DNA from: Pictodentalium vernedei
Lineage: Eukaryota > Mollusca > Scaphopoda > Dentaliida > Dentaliidae
Reading direction: 5' to 3'
DNA: 64,000 bases
NCBI GenBank assembly: GCA_031216915.1
Contig: CM062295.1
Span: 177,644,927 to 177,708,926, forward strand
Positions 20,871-33,298 of the stretch are shown in pieces (position 1 is the first letter of the stretch; each line of letters starts with the position of its first letter). A program made the position numbers and the translations under genes. The notes under the pieces were generated by a model. It did no database searches. It was given only the letters and a program-made list of their open reading frames with translations, and was not told where the DNA came from.

Positions 20871-23496
20871 ACTGGTTACACCACGTCTAGGATCAGTGGT
20901 GGGCCAATAAGAAATGACCACATCACATACTATTTGTGTTACTTTCTTTTGAACACTGGCCAATATTCAAGTAACCAAAATTGAACTTTGTGTGAGTATT
21001 TAAGTGACGTCATTTAAGCTTTTAGACTATTGTTCCATCAGATAGTTCATATTAATGGAACAAACAGAATAGACAAAGCGCGTGGCGGTGTAACAAACAC
21101 CAACTTCTAAATCGGTGGTAAACCATATAGCTATAAAAACAGACGAGGCAAATGCATTCCACGGTGTCTAAAGTGGCCCTAATAGGAATACCCCTGGTCC
21201 TAATAGGAATGTCAGTATACAAATTCGGTTTTATCTGACCTATATATGTCAGACAACATCCAAATCCATTCATAGGTCCTGAAAAGCTAAATTTAAGACA
21301 TTTTGCTTTTGAACTTCTTTTTTCAACAATATTGCATTTTTGTAGTTCTCAGTGTCGCATTGAATATATAATAAACAGGAAATGTGAAATCAACCTAACT
21401 GACATAGCAACTGTTTTCTGAAGTTAGAAAACACAGGTTTACTTTTTTGAACTGTATGATGAACACGATTTTTGCCCAGGATATGGTAACAGTAAGGCCT
21501 TATCGATCGTCTAGGTTAGGACCCTAATAGCGTCTTCTGAGGGTGACTCCTTTGTTTTATAGTAAGGGTAGAAGGTTTGTGTTTGTGGCAAACAGTTTCT
21601 ATTCTGGAATGGCAACCACTGCTGAACAATTGTGAAATCAACACTGGAACTCGTGGATTCAGTTTCTTCCGTCGTTTATTTAGTAAAGTTCAAGTAAACT
21701 CTCAGAGCTTAAAATGCAACGACATCGTTTAATATTACACCACACCAGTCGGACGTCAGCTTCTATACCAGTACACCAGGACTTCTTGGGTTTCAATAGT
21801 TTCCACACACAAATCTAACATCGACGCGACTTAACTATTTAACGAAGTTTTATCGGAGCGGCTTTTTCACTCAAAGCCCATGCCAACGCTCCGTTCCTTT
21901 CTGCCGTTTGGAAAATCAGAATGCGAATAATTTTTACCCGACCGACCAGTGGATTATATCTTTCACTCGCCAACATGACGAAGACTGCGTGACTTAGAAA
22001 AGAACAGAACATTGTTGAATTACTTGAAGCCAGAGGTGGGTCTACCATCTCAATTCAAAGGGTACTCAACCTCCCCATTGTCTCTAGCAGTTAGCGGCTG
22101 CAAACTATTCAGATGTCAGGCTATCTCCAATATTCGGGAGAATACATGACATTCCGATGAACAGTTTCATAGATACTCGTCTATGAAACTGTCCGGTTTT
22201 ATTAATTTCTCATTAATTACAATATAAGCTTAAATTTTAGCCTCTTAATCGCCAGACTGTCTACTACCCTGTCCTGTTTCATATATTTCTCATCAATTTT
22301 TATACTTGTTTAAACTGCAAATTACGATGTTTAATTCTCAAATTAATACTCTCGTTTTGTATTTATTCATTCTAACTAACAATTGTCTTAGTATAATTTG
22401 TTTTCCGGGCTGTTAAATTTCTCGTACACTGCATTTCGCAACACAGAGAGTATTGTCTAATTTCTTGGGAAATGATTTCCACGACCTAGTCTACCACATT
22501 TGAGATGTCTACCCTCGTGATTTTTGTTTTGTTGAAGATACTGCTTGATAATATGAAGTCTGATCCTTTGTCGCTTTTTTGCAGACAGGCCCTCACCCCC
22601 AGATTCAGGACTAATAGTTTCCAAATAATCTATTGTGTGTTGAGCCTGCAGCTCTACTTGATCTGTTTATATTTTACTGAATGATGATGATACGTGTGTA
22701 TACATTTCTCCCACCACCGTCCCATTGAGATACACGTGTCCCGAGTGAGATATCCGGGTGAAGCAGATATATCCACCCGACGTGATCATCCTCATTTGCA
22801 TATTAAATGACCGCAGGACTATTTCATCATTGTCTGCGTTTTGTAAAAAGATGGCGCCCCGCATCGTTTCAATTAATACAGATACTCATCCTCACCCCAC
22901 TTCACTCGATGATTTTTCTCCTACCACACACCTTGTGACGTCATCGAAATCCATAATTTTAAAAGTGAAGTCAACGGAATTTCAGCCGTTTTAAAACGAT
23001 GCAGTGTGTTAGTACATCGCTGTTGTGACCCAACGCTCGTTTTCGTAGCATATATCTATACGGACCTTTTATATGCTATTTCCGATGTCAAAGATCAAGA
23101 ACACTACATTTCCATTGCACGGTGTGGTTGGTGAAAAATCACCATACTCCATGATAAATTTGGAGTATGGGCACGATGTGTGCTCATTGAGTGAGGTCTG
23201 GCGTTACGACTACTGTACATGGATATTTATTATATACATGGGAGGTCTGTAATTCCGTCACGTAACTCCCTCAAGCTTGAAACACCAGCTTTGATTATTT
23301 CCCTTGATATGCAATGGGTTACTTTTCCGTCACGCGGAAATTTATAGGCCTATTTAGATTTCTAAAACTAGCGGGACCATGCGTCCTGGCTTCCCATCCC
23401 AGGTCGGGTGGGCCCTCTAGTTTTATCTATCCAAATATAAATTTCCAAGAAATCTTCAGTTTTTTACTATAATCCCGAGTCCGACTGACCAATACT
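20871..23496. other. Unassigned stretch with two small hairpins
   Basis: No gene recognised. A 13-bp-arm hairpin (ACAGTTTCATAGA and its complement) lies at 22161-22192, and a 10-bp-arm hairpin (CCATACTCCA / TGGAGTATGG) at 23142-23170. The rest shows no repeat structure by eye. Confidence 0.5.
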
Positions 23497-23553
23497 CCAG
23501 CTACATCATCAAGACAAGCCTTCGTCGAAGGCTTGTCTTGATGATGTAGTTGG
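23497..23553. repeat. Near-perfect palindrome, 24-bp arms, 1-base loop
   Basis: CTACATCATCAAGACAAGCC continues to TTCG, one T, then its exact reverse complement. CCAG and TTGG extend the pairing with one wobble. Total about 57 bases with almost no loop. Confidence 0.9.
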
Positions 23554-24737
23554 AATGTTTGATCTGTGGCGAAGTGAGTTATCACATTCGGGACAAATTA
23601 GGATTACACCCCATCCCAATCGGTCATCTTTTCAATGCCCCTTCATTCACGCATACAAAACGTTAGCCCCACCTCCGTACACACCCGTAATACAAGTGTT
23701 CCATCGCAATGAAACTAACTCGCTTGACATTGCTGTGATTATGATTGTTCTTGGTTTCTTTTATGTCAAAATATTTACTAGAGCATTTGTTAAAAATTAT
23801 TTTACTTTGAACATAATTATACGTTTGGGTTTTTTTTCCTATTCGTCTTCTTACTCAGAACGGTAATAAATTCGTTCAATAAATTATGCCCCCAAAATCT
23901 TTTTCATTTTCATTTTTAACACTTGACCGGCTGAGTATCTTTAAAATATTTTCTATCACATACAGTCATATTTGCTGCGAAGCAGTCATGACTAGACATT
24001 GGAACTCGCGACAAGACACGCTTCCCAGGAAGACCATACACTCAACTTTCCCCCATTTTCACCCATTCATCTCGCACCATCCGACAATTTGTACACTCTC
24101 CCATAGCGCGTAACTATCGACTGTCAACACACAGCCAAATAGAATTCCCAACAGAACACCCCGTGTTCACTCTGGCATGTGCCAAATGCGACAAATGCAC
24201 ACGTTTAAAAAATCTGGCACATAAATGTAAGCGTTTAGCACAAAAATTTAAAATCACGAACCTGGTATATTCTTGATTTTCGTCCAACCTTTGACCTTAT
24301 GGCAGCCATTTCCGACTTTGCTAAATCGGGTATATAATATTACATTTTCTCCTATTAAAGAGAACAAGTGATAAGTTAAATATATCAATATAAATGTCCA
24401 CATCATTAATTACAAAAAAGTTATCTCGTTCAACAGTGAACACAATGACCAGTAACTCTCTAAATGTCCTTTCCGGTAACCTCGGATTAAGAAGTCGTGT
24501 ATTGTTTTTCTTCATCAGCGTAAAATAGACCAGATTATCAAATGTCTGCAATTGTTGGAGGTACTTCCCCCATTAACCAAAAATCAAAGATAAACATAGC
24601 AATAACACGACAAAGGTTTCAATCCACATGTCAGTCAGTTACCGTCAGATCGTCGAACTTCGAATTTCTATTGACCTACTGTATGAAGAACTATATATGT
24701 TCCATAATATTTTATTATTTGATGTTCCGCTTTATGT
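23554..24737. other. No recognised feature
   Basis: AT-rich. A short GGCACA/GTGCCAAATG-rich patch lies at 24175-24245, weakly like the ATGTGC minisatellites. No supported gene. Confidence 0.5.
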
Positions 24738-25250
24738 TATACTAGCAGGGTTACCCGGCGTTTCTCGGGTGTTGCTGTGGTTTTGGTGCCCCTCTACACC
24801 CCCACCCCCACCCGGCACTTTTTTAAACCTCACCATTAGATTCCTTGTAAAAAAATACCCCCAGTAGGCCCCTTTGAAGACCTATATCGGTGAGAAAACT
24901 TTTGGTCATAACTTTTGTTGGTTCCCCTCTACACCCCCACCCCCACCCCGATACTTTTTTAAACCTCACCATTAGATTTCTGATAAAAACATACCCCTAC
25001 TAGACCCCTTTGAAGACATATATCGGTAAAAAAAAATTGGGGTCATAACTTTTGGTGCCACGCTACACCCCCCCCCCCCCCCCCCACCCACATACTTTTT
25101 TAAACCTGACGATGACCTCCGGCATAAAAAAGTACTCCTAGTAGCCCCATTTTGGACACTCGGGGTGGCCCCATATTCATTTCTGTAGCGGACAGACAGA
25201 CAGACAGACATACATACATACAGACATTCTAAAATATAGTATAGAAGATT
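24738..25250 (+). repeat. Interspersed repeat with ACCCGGCGTTTCTCGGG start
   Basis: Begins TACTAGCAGGGTTACCCGGCG and ends in (CAGA)n, (CATA)n and AAAATATAGTATAGA. The inside has about three diverged units of roughly 135 bases starting at CCCTCTACACCCCCACC (about 24790, 24924, 25061), the last with a run of 18 C (25068-25085). Similar start and end motifs are widespread in invertebrate repeats; the class is not assigned. Confidence 0.65.
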
Positions 25251-26126
25251 TCATTTTATGTAATTTTATGCTTTGGATCTTTCTTGAATAAAATATGATC
25301 AAAAAAAGTTTTCTTTTGTTCTCTCACGGCACAAAAAAAATTTTTCATTTGGCACAAGAAATTCTCATTTGGTACAAAGAATATTCAGCTTTGGAACATT
25401 AAAATATTGAGCCAGCAGTTAATACATGCTGTGAAAGAATAATTAAACACAGCCCATCCAATTCTCAACAAATGAAGGCCTGAGCGGGATAAGGATATAG
25501 AAGAAAGGGTATCTACCTCCCATTGGCGTGGTTCGAGCTAGTGCATGCCACGCTGGTTTGGCCAATTCATGTCGATCTGGAAACTTCATGTTCAAATGTC
25601 CATTGAAACCCAGACTAAATTATTTATAGTTTTGGACATATTGTAACGCAATATCGAGCATAATCTAGAGGTAATAATACCATTAAACTTCACGTGAAAT
25701 TGATAATTACGTAATGCCTCGGGTTGACAGCGGGCCTCTGACGTCACATTCATGTACATACATCTCCTTTTCGTGTTGTTTGATAATGCCCAACTTGTCA
25801 TCATCAGGTAGGTGATGTAGTATGTCCCCTCTTCGAAACATTGTGAAATTATGCGAATACGGACTCTTGTCATTTTAAGCACTTCTGACGGAATTTAATC
25901 TCCTTCCACAGCTATTCGTTTGATTGTTTTTAGCTTTTTAATTGCAGCTAGAACCACCTCGCGACGAATTTCTTCATTCAGCAACGATACGTTAGGTCGT
26001 AATGTGGCGTCACCTGGTAGAAGGTGTGGGGGATTAAGTCTTATAATGTCATATTAAGGTGTAAATTGTCAAAACATTCTTGGTCAGATTCAGTTTAAAG
26101 TCTGTCATCGTCATTTTCCCACTTAT
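25251..26126. other. No recognised feature
   Basis: No coding similarity or repeat beyond short GGCACAA motifs near 25330-25380. Confidence 0.5.
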
Positions 26127-26379
26127 TTAACCCTTTACCCAACGTAACGACCAAAACCGACCAACGCTATTCACAAACGTCATCAAATTAATTTTCATTA
26201 TTTTTTCCTTTTTTGTCTCAAAAACATAGGTTATGACCCCTCTTTGGAACGAGCTTGACGAACTCGTTCCAAAGAGGGGTCATAACCTATGTTTTTGAGA
26301 CAATTTTTTTATTAAAAATATGTATTCAAGAATTTTGTTTCCAAGTATCGTCTGCTTTTCATGTTAGGTAAAGAGTTAA
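26127..26379. mobile_element. piggyBac-type MITE, copy 2
   Basis: TTAA at 26127-26130 and 26376-26379, ends CCCTTTACCCAACG and a matching GGTAAAG. The central hairpin CTTTGGAACGAGCTTGACG pairs with its complement, inside arms TGTCTCAAAAACATAGGTT. Closest to copy 1. Confidence 0.85.
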
Positions 26380-26479
26380 GTTTATTTGGAAAACATCGAT
26401 TGATTGTAAGATAAATACATGTATCATGCAAAAGAATTGGAACCTTGGTTATACGGTGTTGTAAAAATTAGCCCGCCGT

Positions 26480-26595
26480 GTTGTTGGTCGCTGCTCTGTG
26501 GGTTTCTCAGAGTATCCGTCTTCCTCCATCTTTAAAACTGTCCTACACGACGTGACCCTGGCTGTTGAAAGTGTCGTTAAACCCAATAAATCTAA
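26480..26595 (+). mobile_element. Truncated SINE 3' end, tail type B
   Basis: GGTCGCTGCTCTG...TCTTCCTCCATCTTTAAAACTG, then CGACGTGACCCTGGCTGTTG and GTTAAACCCAATAAA match the 3' part of the SINEs at 37400 and 53551. The head is missing. Confidence 0.75.
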
Positions 26596-27109
26596 AAAAC
26601 TATTGCTCAATAGCTTGCATGATCAAAGAATACTCCATAGGCATTTCACTATCACATGTAGTTACCAGTTTAGTGATATGTGAGTCGGACCAGGCATATA
26701 GAAATTAGTCACCGTAATCGACAATGTCGTAGTAATATTGCTGATTGTTTTGGCTAATTTCGGTGATTTTACACTTATTGTTTGTGGATCCATTTTTCAA
26801 CTTTTCTCCTATCAGAGAGAACCATAGTATATCCGATGTGTCTTGGAAATTTGTGGCACGTCGCTTCCATGGCGCTCCTACCGCCCCAGCGTCCTCTTCT
26901 TCCTCCATCAAAGGCAGGGGCCACAGGGGACACATGCCCCTCAACTTTTTTTCACACACGTGTTGCGCGGTTAGACAATGATTTAAAATGAGCGCAGGCA
27001 AACCTGTCAATATACAGACATTCCTGTAATATATTATCTGCAAATCGAAGCAACATTTGGCAAAAGAATCCCCCTTTCGGTCGCTTCTGTTCGTTTCTTC
27101 CACTTCACC

Positions 27110-27149
27110 CATCTTCCAACCCGAAGCCTATCCTTCGGGTTGGAAGATG
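27110..27149. repeat. Perfect 17-bp-arm hairpin with weaker outer arms
   Basis: CATCTTCCAACCCGAAG, a 6-base loop, then its exact complement. TTTCTTCCACTTCA before it pairs imperfectly with TGAAGTAGAAGAAA after it. Confidence 0.85.
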
Positions 27150-27239
27150 ATTGAAGTAGAAGAAATGGACTGGACAGTGACCACACCGCGGCATGCTCAT
27201 CTAAACGAGAGACTATAGTATGTCACTGTACATTTACTG

Positions 27240-27302
27240 ATACTTATTTTATTTATTTATTGGTATTTAAGGTCACATATTTCTGCACAATGGCTAATCA
27301 TG
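27240..27302 (-). mobile_element. Truncated SINE tail (type A), reverse orientation
   Basis: TTTATTTATTTATTGG then TTAAGGTCACATATTTCTGC and ACAATGGCTAATCATGACC is the reverse complement of the tail of the SINE at 13436. Confidence 0.8.
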
Positions 27303-28770
27303 ACCACATTTACTAATATACGATTGTAACTTTTCTCCCACTGGGCCGAACTATGGCAGCCTTGAAAAGTTGTGCCCCTCCACTTTTGTCGAGCTGCCTC
27401 TGTCCTCCCTGTTTGGAAGGGGACACATCCACCTTAAATAAGCAAATGTTTTAAAATTTGATTTCCGAAAGGAATGGTGATGGCCCCCAAGGCATAGTTT
27501 TAGTCGGTGGGGGGGGGGGGGGGGGGTAGTAGGCGGGAAAGCTCATAATATTCCGACAGGCCAGTAAAAAGTTCCGACAAGTTTCAGATTGGGTAACCAT
27601 ATGCCGACCTGAACGTGGACGCTCTCGTAAATGCAGTGTAAAAACGTATGTTATAGCCAAAATATCAATAATTTCCCTTCCGTTTCGGGACATTTTACGA
27701 ATAATAGGCCTCAGTTGTTTTCCGACAAGCCGAACATATGAAAGCAAAATAACATCAGTTCCACAAATTTCCGTGGCGCAGATACCTATCTTCTCCACTG
27801 CAAATATTATGTGCTTATGTATTTATGTCCGCTTCGATCTTCCATACATCAATGAACGCAAATCTTAATGAAGGGTTGCGTTCTCCCAATAAAACCGCAT
27901 AGTACAATCAATTGCTTTCTGCCTCGATAAATCCAACTGCGATGTGAGTCTTCGTCTAATTTGCAGTCATGGTTCACGGACCTCATAAATGTGTGGTATT
28001 CAAAATATATTGCCAGTTATTCATACCAAAAATACTTGACGAATTTTAACTCAGTCACTAGCAAACTGAAGCAAGTGTCTGGCAGGTGTTTTTCATTGAG
28101 GATCTTGCAGTGTGCGAACAGTCCATGAACCAGTATTGCAGATCAATAATTGATCCGCTTTCTTGTAAAAGTGAAGCAATCGGAGTGTTGAATACTGTAA
28201 CAGCGAAAAAGGATTGAAACTAGCGCGTGTTACTTCAGGCGTGTGTTCAACAAATATGTCGGCCAATCATTACTATTTTTAGAGGTAAGTGCATTAAAAA
28301 AATGAATTCGCGTCGATTTATAAGGTTTTTCGGGTATCGTGAATCAGATATCCGTATGTTCATGTTTGTGGTATCATCAATTGTGTCAAAAAAAAAAGGT
28401 TGTTCACATCCCTGAGGCATCATCTTCTGAATGACTGTGCATCGATAATCAGAATGGGCGGAGCCCAGTAATATTGTTAATCAAGCACTTGACTTGGGTG
28501 TCGTGTCTCAATATTTAGAGCTTCCGCATTCTGGTTGACAGGTCGTGTGCGGTGATGTCAGAAACTTCCCGGCAAGGGCCTGGCTAATATAACAATAATA
28601 TAAGTTTGGAGGGCCTTACTGTTTTTTAATAGCTCGAGAGAATGAATAACAGCCCGGGACTTTATTACTGAAGTCCAGGGCCGTTAATAAGCCAGAGGGT
28701 TGTTATTCATTCCTGGAGGGCCGTTAATAAACCAGAACGTCAAACAAATGTTATTACTATTATTACCATG

Positions 28771-28841
28771 ACCGGAAGAGGCGGGCGGACTGTTAATGAA
28801 TTTTGATACATTTCATTAACGTCCCGCCGCCCACTTCCGGT
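28771..28841. repeat. Imperfect GC-rich hairpin
   Basis: ACCGGAAG, GGCGGGCGG and GTTAATGAA pair with TTCATTAAC, CCGCCGCCC and CTTCCGGT across an 11-base loop, with small bulges. Confidence 0.85.
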
Positions 28842-30019
28842 TGCATGGCGTCGTGAATTGCGGAGTAAATATGGACTCATATTTGGTCCGTTTCGGGTGA
28901 GACACTCTACTCCCCTCCCCTTATGGAAACGCCCATTGGAAAACTGCCGTCCATGTGGAGTACCAACTGAACTCAGTTGCAGAAGTATAGCAGGGAAATT
29001 TTCATCCCATTTTTTTCTGTGAATAATTTCAAGTTTGGACATCATTTCTCTGGAAGCTCTCCACGTAATGATGTCAAGGTTTCGAATTACCGACGAGACA
29101 AATACTGCAACTGAAATTATTGGACAGCTTGTTCCCAGGGCCACTGAGAGCGAGGACTGGCCTGGGGGCAATGTATAGAACGGGCGTCACACTCCCTGCA
29201 AGGGCCGTAACGGGCCTACGGGGTCTGCTAGGAGAAGCAATCTCCACCTTTTTCTTGACAAAATCCACTCAATTATTTTCTTACGATTTGGGTAATTTAT
29301 TACCTGTATTTCTGTGTGTATGGGGCATATTTTCTCCAAAGATAATCGTGACCACCACGATACAGGAAAGACCGGTGGAAAACCAACAAACCAAAACAAG
29401 TGGGATTTTTAAATGAATGGAACCTGGTCAGTAATTCACCTCCGAACTCTTGCCACCTCCGCCAGCGTCAGAGGCCCGTACCAAAAGCCTTCCCACGACT
29501 TTCACCTCAGATTTCTTATCGATAGGTAGTCCCAGGGTACATTATAAGTAGTATATAAGGTACCCGATCGTGCCCCATTACCCGGAGCTTTGGGGGAGCA
29601 ACTAGTGTTAAATTCCCATAGGAACTGGAGCCGTTTGGGGGAGCAGACATGAGACGTGTTTTTCGCGTCATCCAGCTAGATCCACCAAATGGGGTAGGTA
29701 CTGTATATATAGTATGCTATGGTATGTATAGTGATATACGTTCGCATGGGGCTATAGGTATATATTATGGGTAAGTGATGGGAAGATGACGTGAACATTG
29801 GGTTTTCTTGAAAGTTTTTTTTTCCGTGAAACGGTTGACGTTCCTATTGACGTCGTGACGTCATGATACGCGCGCGACGTCATAGAGATGCTGACCACTG
29901 TTATTGTCCAGTATACAATCTGACATAACGTCATTCGGGTCAGTGGATGTCGGGCTTCTCGTATGGGGTGGCGGTGACATAGTAGTAGTGGTATATATGC
30001 ATGTAGGTCCCAAGTTAGC

Positions 30020-31090
30020 CCTTAGTACTATTAATCCACCTTATGCTTCATATTAACCTATGTCTGCTATAGCTAAGTCAAGCAGTAGGGTGGGTGGGTG
30101 GTAGTGTGGTATTGCGAGATAGTCATTGGTGGTTTAGATTGGCAGTACAGGATGAATGGTCTATTGGTCTATTACCCCCCTTAGTACTATTAACCTCCCG
30201 AATCCTTTGTATTATCTTATGGCTGGTATTGGTAGTTTAGTGTTAGGCCAGGCAGTATTATACTAGGTTGTTTAGAACGGCTGGCATAGGATGCATTGTA
30301 TATACCACTGTAGGTCCAGTCCTCGATATTATTAACCAGCCGATTGCTTTGTACTTTTCAATAACTGGTATAGGGAGTACGTTATGGCAGGTCAAGTGGT
30401 ATTGTGGGGTGGGGGTGGGGGTAATGTCTGGCTGTATAGAACAGCAGTATTGTATGGACGATATATATCTCTATGGGCCCATGCAGGGCCCATGTTAGCC
30501 CTTAGTACTATTAATCCACCTGATGCATTATGTTATCCTATGACTGGTATAGGTAGTATGCAATGCTAGGCATAGAGGTATTGTGGGTAGGGGTACTGTC
30601 TGGTAGTTTAGAACGGCACTATAGTATGGTGGTATATACACCTATAGGCCTTGTTAGTGCTTGGTACTATTAACCAACCGATTGCTTTGTTTTATTATAT
30701 GGCTGGTATATGTAGTACGTTATGGTAGACCTAGTGATTTTGTGGGGGTGGGGTAATGCTTTGTAGTTTAGAACGGTAGTATAACATAGGCTATGCATAT
30801 CCCTGTAGGTCTCTTGCTTGCCCTTGGTACTGCTGATCCACCAGGTGCTTCATATTATTGAGCGGTATTCTGGGGTGGGGCCAATACCTGATAATACAGA
30901 ACGGCAGCAGAGTATGCTTGGTATATTCCCCTGTAGATTCCATCCTAACCGTTGATAGTATTAACCTACCAAATGCTTTGTATCATCCTGTTACTGGTAA
31001 GGTGGTACGTAATAGCAGTAGTTCTGTGGTACGTAATAGCAGTAGTTCTGACCCTATTCCAAGTATTCTTGTTGTTTCATTTATATAACT
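30020..31090. repeat. Internal tandem repeats of the left foldback arm (mirror copy 31746-32820)
   Basis: A TAGTACTATTAAxCxACC-type block recurs near 30027, 30183, 30330, 30500, 30661, 30820 and 30955. Each is followed by GGCTGGTATAGGTAGT, a GGGTGGGGGT-like block and TAGTTTAGAACGGC. Spacing varies from about 137 to 165 bases, not a constant multiple of 3, so it is not a protein repeat. Confidence 0.8.
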
Positions 31091-31229
31091 AACCAATCAG
31101 ATTGCTTGATTTCCCATAATCTGTATACAGAGTTATCTCCCTTGTGTATAATAAAAGCCTATATCCAATGGCAATATCCCCAGGCACCCCAATTTCGGCA
31201 CCCCTTTTTTAGGAAACACCCGTGGCTAT

Positions 31230-31590
31230 AGAATCCCTTTTTTGTCATATGTGCTTATGTGAAAAGGCACAATGTGACACAATGTGTCCTAGCACAAAGG
31301 CACATGCTTTATGTGCCGATATGTGCTTATGTGAAAAGGCACAATGTGACACAATGTGCCCTATCACATAGTCACATACCGGTATTTTAGGATACCTATG
31401 TCCTGGTATTGTTTTATTCGAGGATACCTACTGGAGAATCCCTTTTTAGGAATCCCATTTGTAGAATCCCTTTTTGGAATTAGAGATGGGTTTCAGTAGT
31501 ATGTCACATAAGCACATATCGGCACATAAAGCATGTGCCTTTGTGCTAGGACACATTGTGTCACATTGTGCCTTTTCACATAAGCACATA
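31230..31590. repeat. ATGTGC-type repeats at the foldback centre
   Basis: TATGTGCTTATGTGAAAAGG is duplicated on the left (31246 and 31319), with CACAATGTGACACAATGTG. The right side carries the complement once. The spacer also holds GGATACC...GGTATT blocks like those at 14.4, 15.9 and 38.3 kb. Confidence 0.75.
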
Positions 31591-33298
31591 TGACAAAAAA
31601 GGGATTCTATAGCCACGGGTGTTTCCTAAAAAAGGGGTGCCGAAATTGAGGTGCCTGGGGATATTGCCATTGGATATAGGCTTTTATTATACACAAGGGA
31701 GATAACTCTGTATACAGATTATGGGAAATCAAGCAATCTGATTGGTTAATTATATAAATGAAACAACAAGAATACTTGGAATAGGGTCAGAACTACTGCT
31801 ATTACGTACCACAGAACTACTGCTATTACGTACCACCTTACCAGTAACAGGATGATACAAAGCATTTGGTGGGTTAATACTATCAACGTTAGGATGGAAT
31901 CTACAGGGGAATATACCAAGCATACTCTACTGCCGTTCTGTATTATCAGGTATTGGCCCCACCCCAGAATACCGCTCAATAATATGAAGCACCTGGTGGA
32001 TCAGCAGTACCAAGGGCCAGCAAGAGACCTACATGGATATGCATAGCCTATGTTATACTACCGTTCTAAACTACCAAGCATTACCCCACCCCCACAAAAT
32101 CACTAGGTCTACCATAACGTACTACATATACCAGCCATATAATAAAACAAAGCAATCGGTTGGTTAATAGTACCAAGCACTAACAGGGCCTATAGGTGTA
32201 TATACCGCCATACTATAGTGCCGTTCTAAACTACCAGACAGTACCCCTACCCACAATACCTCTATGCCTAGCATTGCATACTACCTATACCAGTCATAGG
32301 ATAACATAATGTATCAGGTGGATTAATAGTACTAAGGGCTAACATGGGCCCTGCATGGGCCCACAGAGATATATATCGTCCATACTATACTGCTGTTCTA
32401 TACTGCCAGACATTACCCCCACCCCCACCCCACAATACCACTTGACCTGCCATAACGTACTCCCTATACCAGTCATTGAATAGTACAAAGCAATCGGCTG
32501 GTTAATAATATCGAGGACTGGACCTACAGTGGTATATACAATGCATCCTATGCCACCCGTTCTAAACAACCTAGTATAATACTGCCTGGCCTAACACTAA
32601 ACTTCCAATACCAGCCATAAGATAATACAAAGGATTCGGTAGGTTAATAGTACTAAGGGGGTAATAGACCAACAGATCATTCATCCTGTACTGCCAATCT
32701 AAACCACCAATGACTATCTCGCAATACCACACTACCACCCACCCACCCTACTGCTTGACTTAGCCATAGCAGACATAGGTTAATATGAAGCATAAGGTGG
32801 ATTAATAGTACTAAGGGCTAACTTGGGACCTACATGCATATATACCACTACTACTATGTCGCCGCCACCCCATACGAGAAGCCCGACATCCACTGACCCG
32901 AATAACGTTATGTCAGATTGTATACTGGACAATAACAGTGGTCAGCATCTCTATGACGTCGCGCGCGTACCATGACGTCACGACGTCAATAGGAACGTCA
33001 ACCGTTTCACGGAAAAAAAAAACTTTCAAGAAAACCCAATGTTCACGTCATCTTCCCATCACTTACCCATAATATATACCTATAGCCCCATGCGAACATA
33101 TATCTCTATATACATACCATAGCATACTATATATACTGTACCTACACCATTTGGTGGATCTAGCTGGATGACGCGAAAAACACGTCTCATGTCTGCTCCC
33201 CCAAACGGCTCCGGTTCCTATGGGAATTTAACACTAGTTGCTTCCCTAAAGCTCCGGGTAATGGGGCACGATCGGGTACCTTATATACTACTATTATA

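Larger units (their letters stand above)
26596..29540. other. Unassigned stretch with SINE tail and hairpins
   Basis: No gene recognised. It contains the hairpin at 27110-27149, a minus-strand SINE tail at 27240-27302, a run of 18 G at 27509-27526 and the stem at 28771-28841. AACGGCCC(T)-TTAATAA motifs repeat at 28640-28740. Confidence 0.5.
29541..33298. mobile_element. Foldback element with 1.79-kb inverted arms
   Basis: Left arm 29547-31333 and right arm 31505-33292 are reverse complements, about 97-98% alike by eye, separated by a spacer of about 171 bases. Both tips start AGTAGTATATAAGGTACCC. ATTATA stands directly outside both tips (29541-29546, 33293-33298), a likely 6-bp target duplication, although an AT-rich one. 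Each arm holds about seven diverged direct repeats of about 155 bases. Long inverted arms with internal repeats define foldback (FB/TU-type) elements. No transposase; small frames present in both arms are mirror images. Confidence 0.9.

Noticed and set aside
28227-28300. Possible first exon with a GAGGTAAGT donor near 28281
   Set aside because: A single donor-like match without coding sequence or a partner acceptor is expected by chance.
30268-32569. Small open frames present in both foldback arms (for example 30268-30498 plus and 32339-32569 minus)
   Set aside because: They are mirror copies created by the inverted arms, run through repeats whose spacing is not a constant multiple of three, and have no recognisable domain.
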